The position numbers and the translations under genes were made by a program. From positions 121,226,499-121,290,498 of the forward strand of contig CM050446.2 of NCBI GenBank assembly GCA_027563935.2: a DNA stretch of 64,000 nt, written 5' to 3'. The notes below the pieces were generated by a model. The model was not told where the DNA came from, ran no database searches, and saw only the letters and a program-made list of their open reading frames with translations. Of the stretch, positions 11,861 through 22,946 are shown piece after piece; the stretch's first letter is position 1, and each line of letters starts with the position of its first letter. This DNA comes from Costus lasius. Taxonomy: Eukaryota > Streptophyta > Magnoliopsida > Zingiberales > Costaceae.

Positions 11861-14740
11861 ATTCTTAATCCCATTTCTTGTGCCAAAAGCTTTTTTAACT
11901 ATCTAAAATTATTTATTAAAAATAAGTTATCTTTTATTCTGGCTTTTCTAACTATAAAAATGATTTTTTTCCTTTTTATTTTATTTTATTGTGCTTTCCT
12001 AAAAAAGTTATATTACTAAATTGGAGCTGTATTAATAATTAAATTATCTAGTGCCTCGAAACAGTAATGTGATTTTATTAAGTAAAACATACCTTCGCCA
12101 TAAAAATTAACGTAATACATTTACATAACACAAATTTATATGAAATTAGACAGCTTTGGATCAATGTAAATAGAATTAATTTAAATTCGAGTTAACTCAT
12201 TTATAATAAAAATAATTTAAAATAATATTATAAAATATATTCATAACTTTTAGGAAAAAAACAATTACTTATATATTAATAAAAAGAAACATTAATTATA
12301 TATAAAAAGAGAAAACAAAAATATATAACGTATGTAAATTGTAAAGCAAATAGCTAGCGTATACAAATTCTTCGGTGGGGCTTATTTATAAATTTAGACA
12401 ATATAGAAGATTTCTATAGAAATTTTCAAACATCACACGTCACGAGGGCCAGAATACAATTTTAAGGCACGCAAGTGACATCCTTTGTAACAGAAACAAC
12501 CTCTACAAACAATATCCCGAATTATAATACTCCGCGTTGCTATATATTTTTTTCTAAAAAAGGATATGTTGTAATCTTGATTGCTGAAGCCACTTACGAG
12601 AAAAGATAATGGTAAACAAATGGGACCTTTTTGCAAGAGATCACTAACCGGCACTCAATGATATGGACACAACTAATTTGGCACCAACGTGTGAAAAGGC
12701 TCTCTATATTTCTCCAAACACACAGTATGGTCGTGTTGCAAGCTAGCCCGAACGATCAAATTCGTGGTTCGTTAGGTGGCAAATAAAATATGCAAAATTA
12801 AATAATTAAATTAAATATTTAAAATTTTACCTCTGCACTGCAGCACATGCATGGGATGATGACATATTCCCCCGAGTGGAAAGAAAAATTCTCTCTTTCC
12901 ATTCCGCATTAGCACTTTCCTAAGGAAAGAGAGAGCGAAGGAAAGAAAAAGCATGCACTAATTGCATTAAGTTGCATCTTTCGGTGGCTCATGGAAGCGT
13001 GAGCGATTGTCCTAAAACGACGTGCCCCCGATTGCTTGTGTGTTAAGCTCCAAAGCTCACTCACTTGCTCACTGGCTAATTAATGTACTATTTAATTAAT
13101 TAATGTACTATCATCACATGATTAATGAATTAATTAAGTAATTAATGGAGGAATGCTAAAGTGGATTAATTGGATAAGTTCGATCGACAATTTTGACTGA
13201 TTTTTTTTTAAGAGAAAGCAAGTAGCCCTTTTTTATCCTTGGAGAGGATAAGCACTGAAATGACCAATGGGCGTGGAACATGTGGCACACAAGTGAGAAT
13301 TTACTAGAAAGGAAAAAGGAAGAGGAAAAAAAAAGGGACACGCTGTTTACTTGGAATGATTTTATGCATGCATAGTCATCATATGATGGGTCTAAACCAG
13401 GAGGTTGTTTTTGCTAACCAAAACTTTGGTCATTTTGCTAACAAGCCCTAGTTTGGTTGATGAGGACGTACGAGTATAGGAAAAATTAGGGATGGTGATG
13501 GATCAAGTTATTATAATAATTTCGAACAAATTAGTTTAGAAAATTTATCTTTTTATATTTTGATTTCTGCTTTTATTATTAAACTTATATAAAAAATAAA
13601 AATTTAAATATAATTGACATTTTGACTGTGATCGGGAACTATTATTATTAGCTTATTTTAACTATAAAATTGGCATTTTTAGCGGCAAATGGTCTTTTTC
13701 TTATGAAAATAAAAGTCAAACTTCTAATCCTTCTCGTACGTAAGTGTGCACGAGGAGGGTCGATTAATGGTTAACATACATGCCTTGTGAGGCGTGAGAA
13801 ATTAAAAAAAAAAGAAAGTAAAGTCAATCGAACATTCAACGCCAAACTTTCGCCAGTCAGCTTTGACCATCACGGCGCGCATCCACATTAATTAAATTAA
13901 CGATGAGGCGACACGTGTTCTCTCTTGGCCGTTTGCTGTTTGGCGTCACTCTCCCGTGGTCGGCGCGGAGTAATAACTTCGTATGAATCGCCTCCGGCGG
14001 CGAGCGTGACCGTCCGAGGACGACGGCGCACGTTCACAGCTCGGCTCTAGTGTAGCGCCGCGTCACCCGCTGGCTCGCGTTTATCCTATCGTGGAACACA
14101 TTAAAATCAAAATAATTCTAATTGTAATTTTCTAAAATAAAATAATTCTATAAATAAAAAATCAAATGACATTTTTTTTTCTTAAAGTGATTTTCTAGGT
14201 TGTTCTTATTGTAATTTTTGTTTATATTATTTTGATTTTTCAATCCGTACTTTAACCATGAACCCTGAAATCCGATTTGAACAGTTTTGGATTTGGATTG
14301 GGTTGGGTCGACGGGCGGAGATTTTCTAGGCCCATCATGCATGTTTGAGACTTGAGAGAAGAATATGCCCTTTCCCTTGCTGGGTTCCATGGCATTCCTT
14401 ATTCGTGAGTACAATTTTCTTTGCAGGAAACTTTGCAGCGGATCCGAGAGAGCATGAAAACCAAACTAGGAAAACCATGGCCGCCGACACCGCCGTCTCT
14501 TTCCGCCGCCCGCGGCCGGTTACAAGACCCTAATCCACTTGGAATGTTCGAACTTGCTTATGTGGTGATTAGTTGCTGCCTACATGACGATAAAATTGAT
14601 TGAATCATAAGATCAAAATACCCAACTTTAAAAAAATAAAATTCGACCGTTGCAACTCTTTCCGCGCTTCTACTAAGGAAGACCAAAGCAAGCGTTAAAA
14701 AAAGAGAGCCCTTTTTCATCCCCCTTCCCCAGTTTTCTCC
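11861..14740. other. Intergenic, AT-rich, no supported gene
   Basis: Long AT-rich stretch with simple TAATTAAT runs (13075-13145). Short frames here have no recognisable domains. A GC-richer patch at 14421-14540 reads QETLQRIRESMKTKLGKPW on plus, between AG/GT-like borders. It could be a stray exon, but I do not recognise it. Confidence 0.45.
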
Positions 14741-14754
14741 GCTCATTCGTCCCG

Positions 14755-15120
14755 ATGCATTCACCGCTCCACGCCTCCGCCGGCGGATGCTGCGCCTTTC
14801 TCCGCCGCCCATCCTACCTCGGCTACCGCGCTCTCCCTCCAGCCGGCGAGTCCGAGCCGCCCGTGCGGGTGGTGGTGGGGACGGAGCGCCGGGTATTCTT
14901 CGTCGACCCTTTCGTCCTCGAGCGAGATCCTTTACGGATCTTGATGGAAACGGCCGGATACGGATTATTGCGGCGGAAAGACACCGTCTTTATCGACGTC
15001 GACGCCATCCTGTTCGAGCATGTGCTGTGGTTGGTCTTCAATGAGCGCTCTTCCTCATCCGCCTCATTGTTTGAGCTTAATCTCAAGGAGATCATTGAGT
15101 TCTATTCCCAGGATAATTAA
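14755..15120 (+). CDS. SAUR-like auxin-responsive protein
   Basis: A 121-residue intronless ORF. The central SAUR (auxin_inducible) domain covers about residues 36-97: VRVVVGTERRVFFVDPFVLERDPLRILMETAG followed by VFIDVDAILFEHVLWLVF, matching the family order of a V-G-x-x-R/F strand, a P-L-hydrophobic helix and a final D-hydrophobic-F-E-H-hydrophobic-L-W helix. The N-terminus is short and rich in Cys, Ala and Ser. The C-terminal ELNLKEIIEFYSQDN resembles SAUR71/72-type tails. SAUR proteins inhibit PP2C.D phosphatases and so raise plasma-membrane H+-ATPase activity and cell expansion. A broken copy with matching flanks lies at 28274-28626. Absence of introns is normal for SAURs. Usual glycine signature residues are partly replaced, so activity is not assured. 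Confidence 0.8.
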   Translation: MHSPLHASAGGCCAFLRRPSYLGYRALPPAGESEPPVRVVVGTERRVFFVDPFVLERDPLRILMETAGYGLLRRKDTVFIDVDAILFEHVLWLVFNERSSSSASLFELNLKEIIEFYSQDN

Positions 15121-16143
15121 GAGTGGTATGGGAAAATTCACCAAATATGATCTTTCTTTACCTCTTTCCCTTGCGAGTTCAATTTTAATACTTCATTGTT
15201 GTGATTATAATTCTTTGTATGCAAAATAAATCCGCCATTAGAAGGGCAAATCCCGAAACTGATATGTTTTATAAACTTGTAGTGCTTGTAGCTCCTTGTA
15301 ATAATCCGTATTGGAGTGTACGATTGAAGTATATTATGCATTTTCTCTGTTTGATTCAAAATTTATCTTTGGTCATACCTTCCGCGTCCACTGGTCAGAG
15401 AGCGCAGGTCAGGTCATGAATGGACAGCGTCAATCCACGCTCAAATCCCGGATTCGGCATGCCTTGCCTCGCCGTCCCGTACATCTTCGGAAGTAACTTT
15501 CGAATTCTCGCCGTCGTCCGGCGAGTGCACAATCACCCTCCACCTCCGCTCTCCGTCCCCTGCGCCGTTGCAGATGTCCCACGCCGCTCCATTCCGTTCC
15601 GCCCCCTTTCCTCAAATCGGGCCATGGCACTTCCATCCCGCTTGCCTCGCACCTCCCCATCACTTTAAATTACAGTATGAGATAAGCTCAGGGCTGGAAT
15701 ATACAGCAAATAGAATTTGCAAATAAAATGGTTTCATTGGCCAGTAAAACTGAAATTTAAGATCTAATCTTGTCATTCTCAATAACCTAGAAAGAAATTT
15801 TGTTCTTCATTTTATGTCTGATTAATTTAATTATTTAAATATAAAGTTTTCACAATAATATTAAATAAATATTTATTTTATGTTTAAATAAAAGTCTAAA
15901 TAAAATTTCAAACACGTAACACTATTGAATCTTACTTAAAATCTGATATGTATTAAGTGCCCCATTAACCCTAGTTTAATAGTCGTCCCTACTCCCAGGG
16001 ACGTGATCACGACAAGCAATGAGTTTTAGTATGACTACTATGACATTTAGGAACACGTCAGGGATTAAGATGTAAAATTTTCAATACTAAATTACTAGTG
16101 GACTGAATAAGGTTACAAGGGTTTTAACGGGAATCCAACTTCT
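15121..16143. other. SAUR 3' flank and intergenic DNA
   Basis: The first ~240 bases are the SAUR 3' flank, also present after the broken copy (28627-28870). A GC-rich patch at 15420-15665 is open on both strands but shows no domain. The rest is AT-rich and without a supported gene. Confidence 0.45.
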
Positions 16144-16527
16144 AGGGATGTCAACGGGTCAAGTACCTGCCATTTTTGGCCAAACCCAACTCGATCCGAC
16201 TCAAACCCAAATCCGATTAAACCCGAGTCAGGTATTTAAATGGGTACCCGCGCGTACCCATTTAAATTAAAATATTTATTTTTAAACTATTTTTATAAAA
16301 CATAACTATAAAATAATAATAATAATAATAAATATATTTATAAAAAATTATTTTATTATATAAATATAAATATATATTTATTATATATAATCGGGTATCG
16401 GATACCCGCGAATATCCATGGGAGTGAATTTGAACCCGACCCGATTAACTAATTGGGTACTCGAATCTGCCATAAATAGATCGAGTCGGGTCGAGTACCC
16501 GCGAAGTCACATACCCATTAACACCCG
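16144..16527. mobile_element. MITE-like element with GTCAACGGGT ends
   Basis: The left end reads GGGATGTCAACGGGT and the right end ACCCATTAACACCC, an imperfect inverted pair. The interior is built of ACCCG/CGGGT words separated by AT-rich DNA and has no coding capacity. This style is common in plant hAT-type MITEs. No clear target duplication is seen. Confidence 0.5.
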
Positions 16528-17474
16528 CCTCTGTAGCCAAGAACGAGATCGCATGGCCCGACCCGCGGGTCACACGGGGCAAAAAATAATAATAATAAAA
16601 AAATAACGCCACACCCTAATTGATTTTGCTCAACCCTAATCGTCGTCTGACGCCACACCCTTCGACGTGTTTTCAACGCGGATCGTCGTCTGACTTTGCT
16701 CAGCCGTAATCGCTGGACGACACGCCTAGTGAGAAATCGCCGCCGGCACCAGTGACGCCGATGATAAATCACCTCTCTTAGCCCTAAATCTCTTCACCAG
16801 GTGTTGCGTCTGGGTCATTTCGGAATTTTTAACCTTTTGATTTCTGAAACATAATATAGATGTTTAATCCTGCAAAATTTTGCCTTCTTAGGAGTAGGCA
16901 CTTGCTTCCCCATCCTTCTCTTGTACCTGCAATGATTAAATTTAGGATATCTGAGGTCTTCCAAGGAGTAGAATCATCTAAAATTTTATCTAGATCCATT
17001 TGGATTTTATGGTACATGTTTAAAATGCCAACTATTGAGTTTTCTTTTAATATTCTAAATTCACGTTTGCAAGTTTTTTTGTACTTGTTTGAGTCATTGC
17101 TTTGATTTGTATTTTGACTTATATAGTTTAATTAATTAACTCCTATTATTTTGATGATTATTTTTGGCATTTCGATCAAGTTAATAGCAGTAATAAACTA
17201 TATGATCTACTTTGGAGTTTTCTTAATTACAGTAGCCAAATATAAATTGACATCTAGCTATGCTTAACGTGATTAGTTTTTATAGAATTAATTTTTGATT
17301 TAAACAATTTTGCATGATCTCTTGCATAATTTCTTTTTAGATAGAACATAATTCTAAAAAGTCAAGAAAGGTGGTTTTTTATATTCTATTTATTTAACAA
17401 ATAATTTAAATTATTATAGAGAATTTTACTTAACAATAATTTATAGCTTCTTTGAACAACAATCTACCAACATT

Positions 17475-17890
17475 AATAGGGGTGACAACAGGTTGAGTAC
17501 CCACATTGCCACTATATTTCGAACCCGATGCTATTAGCAAAACCTGCTACCCAAACCCAGGTATGATATTTAAATAGTTACCCGCGGGTACCCGATTAAA
17601 TAAAATATAAATTATTTATTATTTATTATTTATTAGTAAAAATATAAAGATAATAATAAATATATTTATATAATAATTATTTATTATTATTTTTATATTT
17701 TTACTAATAAATAAATATTTATATAATAGTTATATTTATATAATAGTTATTTATATATATATATTATTGAAATCAGATATCGAGGAATGGGTATTCGAAC
17801 CCAATTAAAATCCAACTCGAACTTGATTAAAATCTGATCCCATCCCATTTAAGTAAATAGGTATTTGAACCGAATCAAATTTCTATCCCT
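17475..17890. mobile_element. Second degenerate MITE-like element
   Basis: It begins AGGGGTGACAACAGGTTGAG and ends near TTCTATCCCT, with the same internal ACCCG/GGTACCC style as 16144-16527 and a similar AT-rich centre. The ends are more decayed. Non-coding. Confidence 0.4.
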
Positions 17891-18424
17891 AATTATATTA
17901 CTCTCATTGACCCCACAGGCCAATATATAGGCCTGTCCATACTATGGTTCGAACTGAAAAATCGAATCGAACCGAACCGAACTTATTGGTTCGGTTTGGT
18001 TCGATTCCAAGGTAGAAAAATTAAATTCGGTTTGGTTTCGGGTTGATGAAATAAAAAATCGTGTAAACTGAACCGAACCGATGTTTAATTTAGGGTTTGC
18101 CGGTTTGGTACTTTGGTTCGATTCATTGGTTCATTTGGTTGGGCCCGTCCGGTTCTCCGCTGAGTCCGCTGCTCGTGCTCGGCTGCTCGTGAGTCACAAC
18201 CCTAAAATCCCTAATACGATAATTCCCTTATACCCTATTCGATTTCGCCTTGGGCCGAAATTTCTCCGCTGCTCGCCTACTCTCGAGTCTTGACCGACTG
18301 TCTGCAATCTCCTCTCGTCCCAGCCTCCCTAGTCCCTCCCTCGGCCGGCCCTCCCCGGCTCCCCCTCCCTGACCCTGTCAAGTACCCTCGACCTCGACGG
18401 ACGAAGGCTCGAGCTGCTCTCCAA

Positions 18425-18949
18425 AACTAAATTAAGATACATGAGACATAAAGAAGTTCTTGCAGTTCAAGAAAAATCTGAGTTGGAAAAATATTTGAAT
18501 GAAAAAGCTGAAAATCCAACTCCTAGTTTTGATATTTAAATTGGTGGAAGATGAATTCTATGAGATTTCCTATTCTATCTTCGATGGTTCGTGATATCTT
18601 GGTAATTCCTATCTCAACTGTTGCTTCAGAGTCAACTTTTAGTACTGGTGGTCATATGCTCGATCCATTTCGAAGTTCATTATCACCTTCAATGTTGGAA
18701 GCTTTAGTTTGTTGTCAAGATTGGATTCGAGCTACTAATCGTGAAGTGGAAGAGGATATAGAAGATAGTCAAATATTAGAAAAAGGTAAATTTTTTTGAT
18801 GCATGTTTGTTTAAAATTAGTTAATGGCGTATATTGATTTTCATTTATATTCTTGATTAATAATAATATATGCGTTTCTTTTGTTTGATAATTAACAGTG
18901 ATTACAACAATTCAATCTGCACCAGGAATTATTGATTTGCAAATGTAGC
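18425..18949 (+). pseudogene. hAT transposase C-terminal dimerisation domain fragment
   Basis: The frame reads SELEKYLNEKAENPTPSFDI, then after a one-base slip near 18537, NSMRFPILSSMVRDILVIPI followed by TVASESTFSTGGHMLDPFRS and SLSPSMLEALVCCQDWI. This is the hAT family C-terminal dimerisation domain. An intron-like gap (GT at about 18786, AG at about 18897) precedes a short final exon with stop at 18949. The zinc finger and catalytic RNase-H-like domains are missing, so it is non-functional. Confidence 0.85.
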
Positions 18950-19609
18950 CAAGTATTTCAAATTCAACTTTGGGTTGTAAGTAGTATTTTTTAATTGCTT
19001 CAGCATAATATCTTTTTATATAACTTTTATAAATTTACTAACATATTTAATTTGTATTAGTTGACTAGTTGTTATTTGTTAAGTTGATGTTATGCAGGTA
19101 ACTAAGTAAGATGATCTTGGTTTTGTACTTTTGTTCAATCACTAGAGCAACTGAGCAAGCCAGCAAGGTTAAATTTATAGATGAAACCTCTTTAAGACTT
19201 CTAACTTCTAAGTCTTTTATCTTTAAGAGTTAAGACTTCTAACTTCTAAGTCATATTTGCTAGTTATTGTTTTATACTTTTATTGATGCAGGTTAATTTG
19301 AGTATTTGACATCTGGAGACTAGAGAGTGGAGATTGAGTTTTGGACATTTGGACCTATGGAGTTTTCGACATTTGGAATTGGACCTGGACTGTTGGAACT
19401 TGGACGTGCACTCATGCTATTGGATGCTATCAATTGTCATTAACTTAAAATCTTAAATACTTAAATGTCTGGATGGCTGTTGAACTTGTTGTAAACTACT
19501 AAACTGTGATTGTGTTTTTGAACTGGATGGCTGGATGCTATCATTTATCATTAATGTATAAATGTATTTGTGTTTTGAACTTATTGGATGTCTATTGTCT
19601 AGGCGTAGT

Positions 19610-19912
19610 CAACTAGTAATGTGAATATGTGATTGTGTATTTGTGTCTTGTTTGATGGTTATTGGTTGATGGTTGCGCTTAGCCGCTTATCGAGCTTATC
19701 AATATCAATAGAGGGTAAGCAGGTTTATATTTTAGATGCTTCAAGAAGATTTACTAGTAATGTGAATATGTGATTGTGTTTTTGTGTGTTTGTTTGATAG
19801 TTGATGATTGCGCTTATCAAGCATTAGAGCTTATAAATATCAATAGAGGGTAAGCAGGTTTACCGTTTATGTTTTAGTCTTTTACTCTTTTAGATGCTTC
19901 AAGAAGATTTAC
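19610..19912. repeat. Two-copy direct repeat (~140 bp) inside the hAT element
   Basis: The block beginning ACTAGTAATGTGAATATGTG and ending at GCTTCAAGAAGATTTACTA occurs twice in tandem with small changes. It lies in the non-coding 3' part of the hAT element and probably arose by local duplication. Confidence 0.7.
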
Positions 19913-21295
19913 TAATGGCCAACAAACTAGTGGAAATTTGATATCCAGATGAGAATAATTTGAATCTCACCACCGTAAACATAAAGCATAAGCTAATTCA
20001 AGCTGAGAACTATATGCTTGATTCATAAAAATACAAGTACAATTGTACAAACATGCTGGAATAAGCATAAGTGCATAACCATATATGCTTTATATGTCAA
20101 CAATCGCTAATGGGATTGTTTGACTCCTTCTATCTCACTAGAAATCTTATCTAGTTATCTAAATGAAACACAACAGTCAACAATTGATGTAGCAAAAAAT
20201 TTAATTTTCGCCAGTAAATGATGCAATGAGTCTTCTCAAGAGCTCCTTCCTGAAGGAAACACATCAATGTAGTATTAGAAACTTGAAGCTGAACATAGAA
20301 GTAGCAATGTAAGTAGTTACCTTAAAATTTCGGTTTAACCTGATTTAAACCAAAGTTTAGTTTAGTTCGGTTTTAAAAAAGTTCGATTTGATTTTGAGTT
20401 CAAAAATTTGGGAAAAAAAAAACTTTGATTCGGTTGAAATGGGTTCGGTTCAGTTCGGTCTAAACCAATTGGACAGCCCTACGATAAAATAGACTAAAAG
20501 TGTGGAATTGCGGGTCGCACTTATTATTTTTTAGAATCTTTTAGCGTTTGGCCTTGTGAGGAAAACCCTTCGGAGGCTCTTCCACCGAAAGGAAAAAACA
20601 CTCGCCTCTTCTTCCGCCTCCTCAGCCTCGACCGATCCAAGCCAGATCTGCCCCTTCCGCCTCCTCGGCTTCGATTTATCCAAGCCTTCCGCCTCCTCGG
20701 CCTCGACCTATCCAAGCCTCTTCCGCCCCTTCCGCCTCCTCGTCCTCGATCCATCGATCCCACGCCTTCCGCCTCTTCCGATTCTCCAGCTTCGACGACG
20801 TTCCATCTCCACTGTTTTCCAGGTATCACACGCATTAATCCCTCGTTGGTATCGCACGCAAGGATGAATTTACATGTAATGTTTTGGTATTGTAATTATC
20901 AGAAAGAAGTATCAATTTCTTTCAAGCACTCTAGCACACAAACTCCAGTGCGTCTGATTAAACCAAAAAAAATGCTTGGATCAATGAAGACTATGTAGAT
21001 TATTGTAAAGAGGTGGCTCTTCATGATGTCTTAGCTTTACGCGTATGATATGCAAACTGCTGATTGTTGGCACTAAAATATTTCAAAGAATCATGTTGTT
21101 TTTCTCTGCTAATTTGATGATGAACTGTTGAATGATGAACTATTCGTGTATGAGTTATGAATATTCTTGTACTGGGGATATTATACTGCTTAGTTTGGTT
21201 TTAAATGCAAAATATGTTAGGTATTTCTTAGTGTGATTTTGTTAATATCTATTGAAACTTTACATGTTTTCAAGACATTGGCACACATATATAAC

Positions 21296-21308
<13 letters not shown>

Positions 21309-21364
<56 letters not shown>

Positions 21365-21365
21365 G
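21309..21365. repeat. (TA)n microsatellite
   Basis: About 25 TA units with occasional TG interruptions. The apparent 66-residue minus frame across it is a product of the repeat. Confidence 0.95.
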
Positions 21366-21434
21366 TATTGTTGAATTGTATTGTTGAATTATATTCATAC
21401 TAATACATGTCTTTTTACACATTTTGAAGTATTG

Positions 21435-21640
21435 ATGGCAAATAAAACTAAGGCAACATGGAATTTTCAAACTACCTTAATATTTTGTGATGTTTGTATT
21501 GCGGCAATAGAGAAGAATTTACGACCCGGTAGTCATTTTAATGCCCAAGGTTGGAGATTTATAATTGACAATTTTTAACAACTTAGCGGACTACAATATG
21601 ATAGAGTTAAATTAAAAAAATATTATGATTATAATTTATT
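21435..21640 (+). pseudogene. Myb/SANT-like DNA-binding domain fragment
   Basis: Reads MANKTKATWNFQTTLIFCDV then CIAAIEKNLRPGSHFNAQGW and RFIIDNF before a stop, with the motif continuing beyond (QLSGLQYDRVKLKKYYDYN). The W...F...C...I...RPG.HF...GW pattern is the Myb/SANT-like domain found in plant L10-interacting MYB proteins and in the second gene of PIF/Harbinger transposons. Truncated by a stop and not followed by the usual C-terminal part. Confidence 0.65.
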
Positions 21641-21829
21641 TTATTAAGTCATTTTAATGCCTAAGGTATGCCATTATAATTTATTTTATAAAGTCAATAT
21701 AATTGTTAATTATGATTAAATGTGAAATTTACAGGAAAATATTATTTAGTTGATGTTGGATACGCACAAACGAGTGGGTACCTTGGCCCATATGGAGGAG
21801 TCAAATACCATTTTCAGGAATTTCAACAA

Positions 21830-22168
21830 GGGCAACCACCTTAAGGGCTTAAAGAAATATTTAATAAGGCACACTCCTCTCTTAGAAGTGTCATTGAATG
21901 ATGTTTTGGAGTGTGGAAAGAGAGGTGGGATATATTGCGGGACATGCCTTCGTCTCCATATAAAACATAGGTTAAAATTGTAATTGCAACAATAACATTG
22001 CATAATTATATTAATGCAATTTTTGAAGAATTTGAGACTGATTCTGAAGTTATTCTGGAAAATGAATATGAAGATTATGAGGAAAATGTTGAAGATCAAG
22101 GAAATTCTACAGATATAGAAATGATTCGCAATCAGATTGCATTGAGTTTAATGACATCAAATATGTAG
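21830..22168 (+). pseudogene. Harbinger transposase C-terminal fragment
   Basis: With frame changes and an in-frame stop this encodes HSSLRSVIEWCFGVWKERWD, then an ILRDMPSSPYKT segment and a VKIVIATITLHNYI segment, the conserved end of the Harbinger DDE transposase. An acidic tail ends at a TAG near 22168. The catalytic Asp residues further upstream are absent. Confidence 0.7.
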
Positions 22169-22946
22169 CAAATTATATTTTGTATACACTGAAAATACTT
22201 TTTATTATGATTGGAAATTCTATGTGGATGTTCTTAAAATGTTTTATTTATGTCATAGATTGCTTAATTTTAAATGCACATATAAATTTCTGCTTAATAG
22301 AGCAGCATAATATTTCTACACTGCTTAGTAGCTCAGCAGTTTATCCAAACATTTTTAAGCTTATCCAGCTAACTTTGGTCAAACCAGCTCTGGTCAAACC
22401 AGCAAAAGTTATAAGCTCCCACAGCCCCAAGTTGGCCCATAATATTTTTCCAGCTTGCATAGCAGCAACGGCAATGCACTCCTAATTGGCCCTTTGTCTT
22501 CGCGAATGCTCCCCCTTTGTTCTCCCATGCTTCTTCGTACCCTCTTCAGGTAATCTTTAATCACCATAAGGCTTGGATTTGTGTTGATTCTCTATTTTTA
22601 TGATTGGTACAGATCAAACTAAAATCCTTGTTTGATCTAAACCTGGTGATCCATGCCTCCGAAGGCTGAATCTTTTTAGCCCTTTCCAGATCTTCCTTGA
22701 AATATATCCCATTGCATGACTTTAACTAGTTGAGAGGATCCAAATATGAACAATTGTCAGCTTCTTAAATTTCTTTTAGGTGTTGCTTTTATTGCGTTTT
22801 GGCCTGAGATTTTTCTCACAATAACTGCACTTTTTTATTCTTACTGCAGTGTAGGATTAGTCACTATTTGTCTGGTAGTTGCTAAGATTGGGTTTTTCAG
22901 GGGTTTAAGATAATTAAGTTTGATTGGATCTTTTACATTGAGAAGA

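Larger units (their letters stand above)
17928..20481 (+). mobile_element. hAT-superfamily transposon, internally deleted
   Basis: The ends TAGGCCTGTCCA (17928) and TGGACAGCCCTA (20481) form a 12-bp terminal inverted repeat with one mismatch. Both subterminal regions contain clustered GGTTCGGTT/GAACCGAAC words, typical of plant hAT ends. The interior keeps only the transposase C-terminus (18425-18949), so most of the coding region has been lost. No convincing 8-bp duplication remains. Confidence 0.75.
20525..22450 (+). mobile_element. PIF/Harbinger-derived remnant
   Basis: The unit holds a Myb/SANT-like fragment (21435-21640) and a transposase C-terminal fragment (21830-22168), both pieces of the two-gene PIF/Harbinger system. 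It begins near a GCGTTTGGC motif with a C-rich minisatellite (20605-20785, units of TTCCGCCTCCTCGGCCTCGA type). It ends near GCCCCAAGTTGGCCCAT (22425-22441), nearly repeated at 43075-43092. Exact borders and target duplication are not seen. Confidence 0.5.

Noticed and set aside
15420..15668. Open frames on both strands
   Set aside because: GC-rich patch with no domain and no flanking gene structure.
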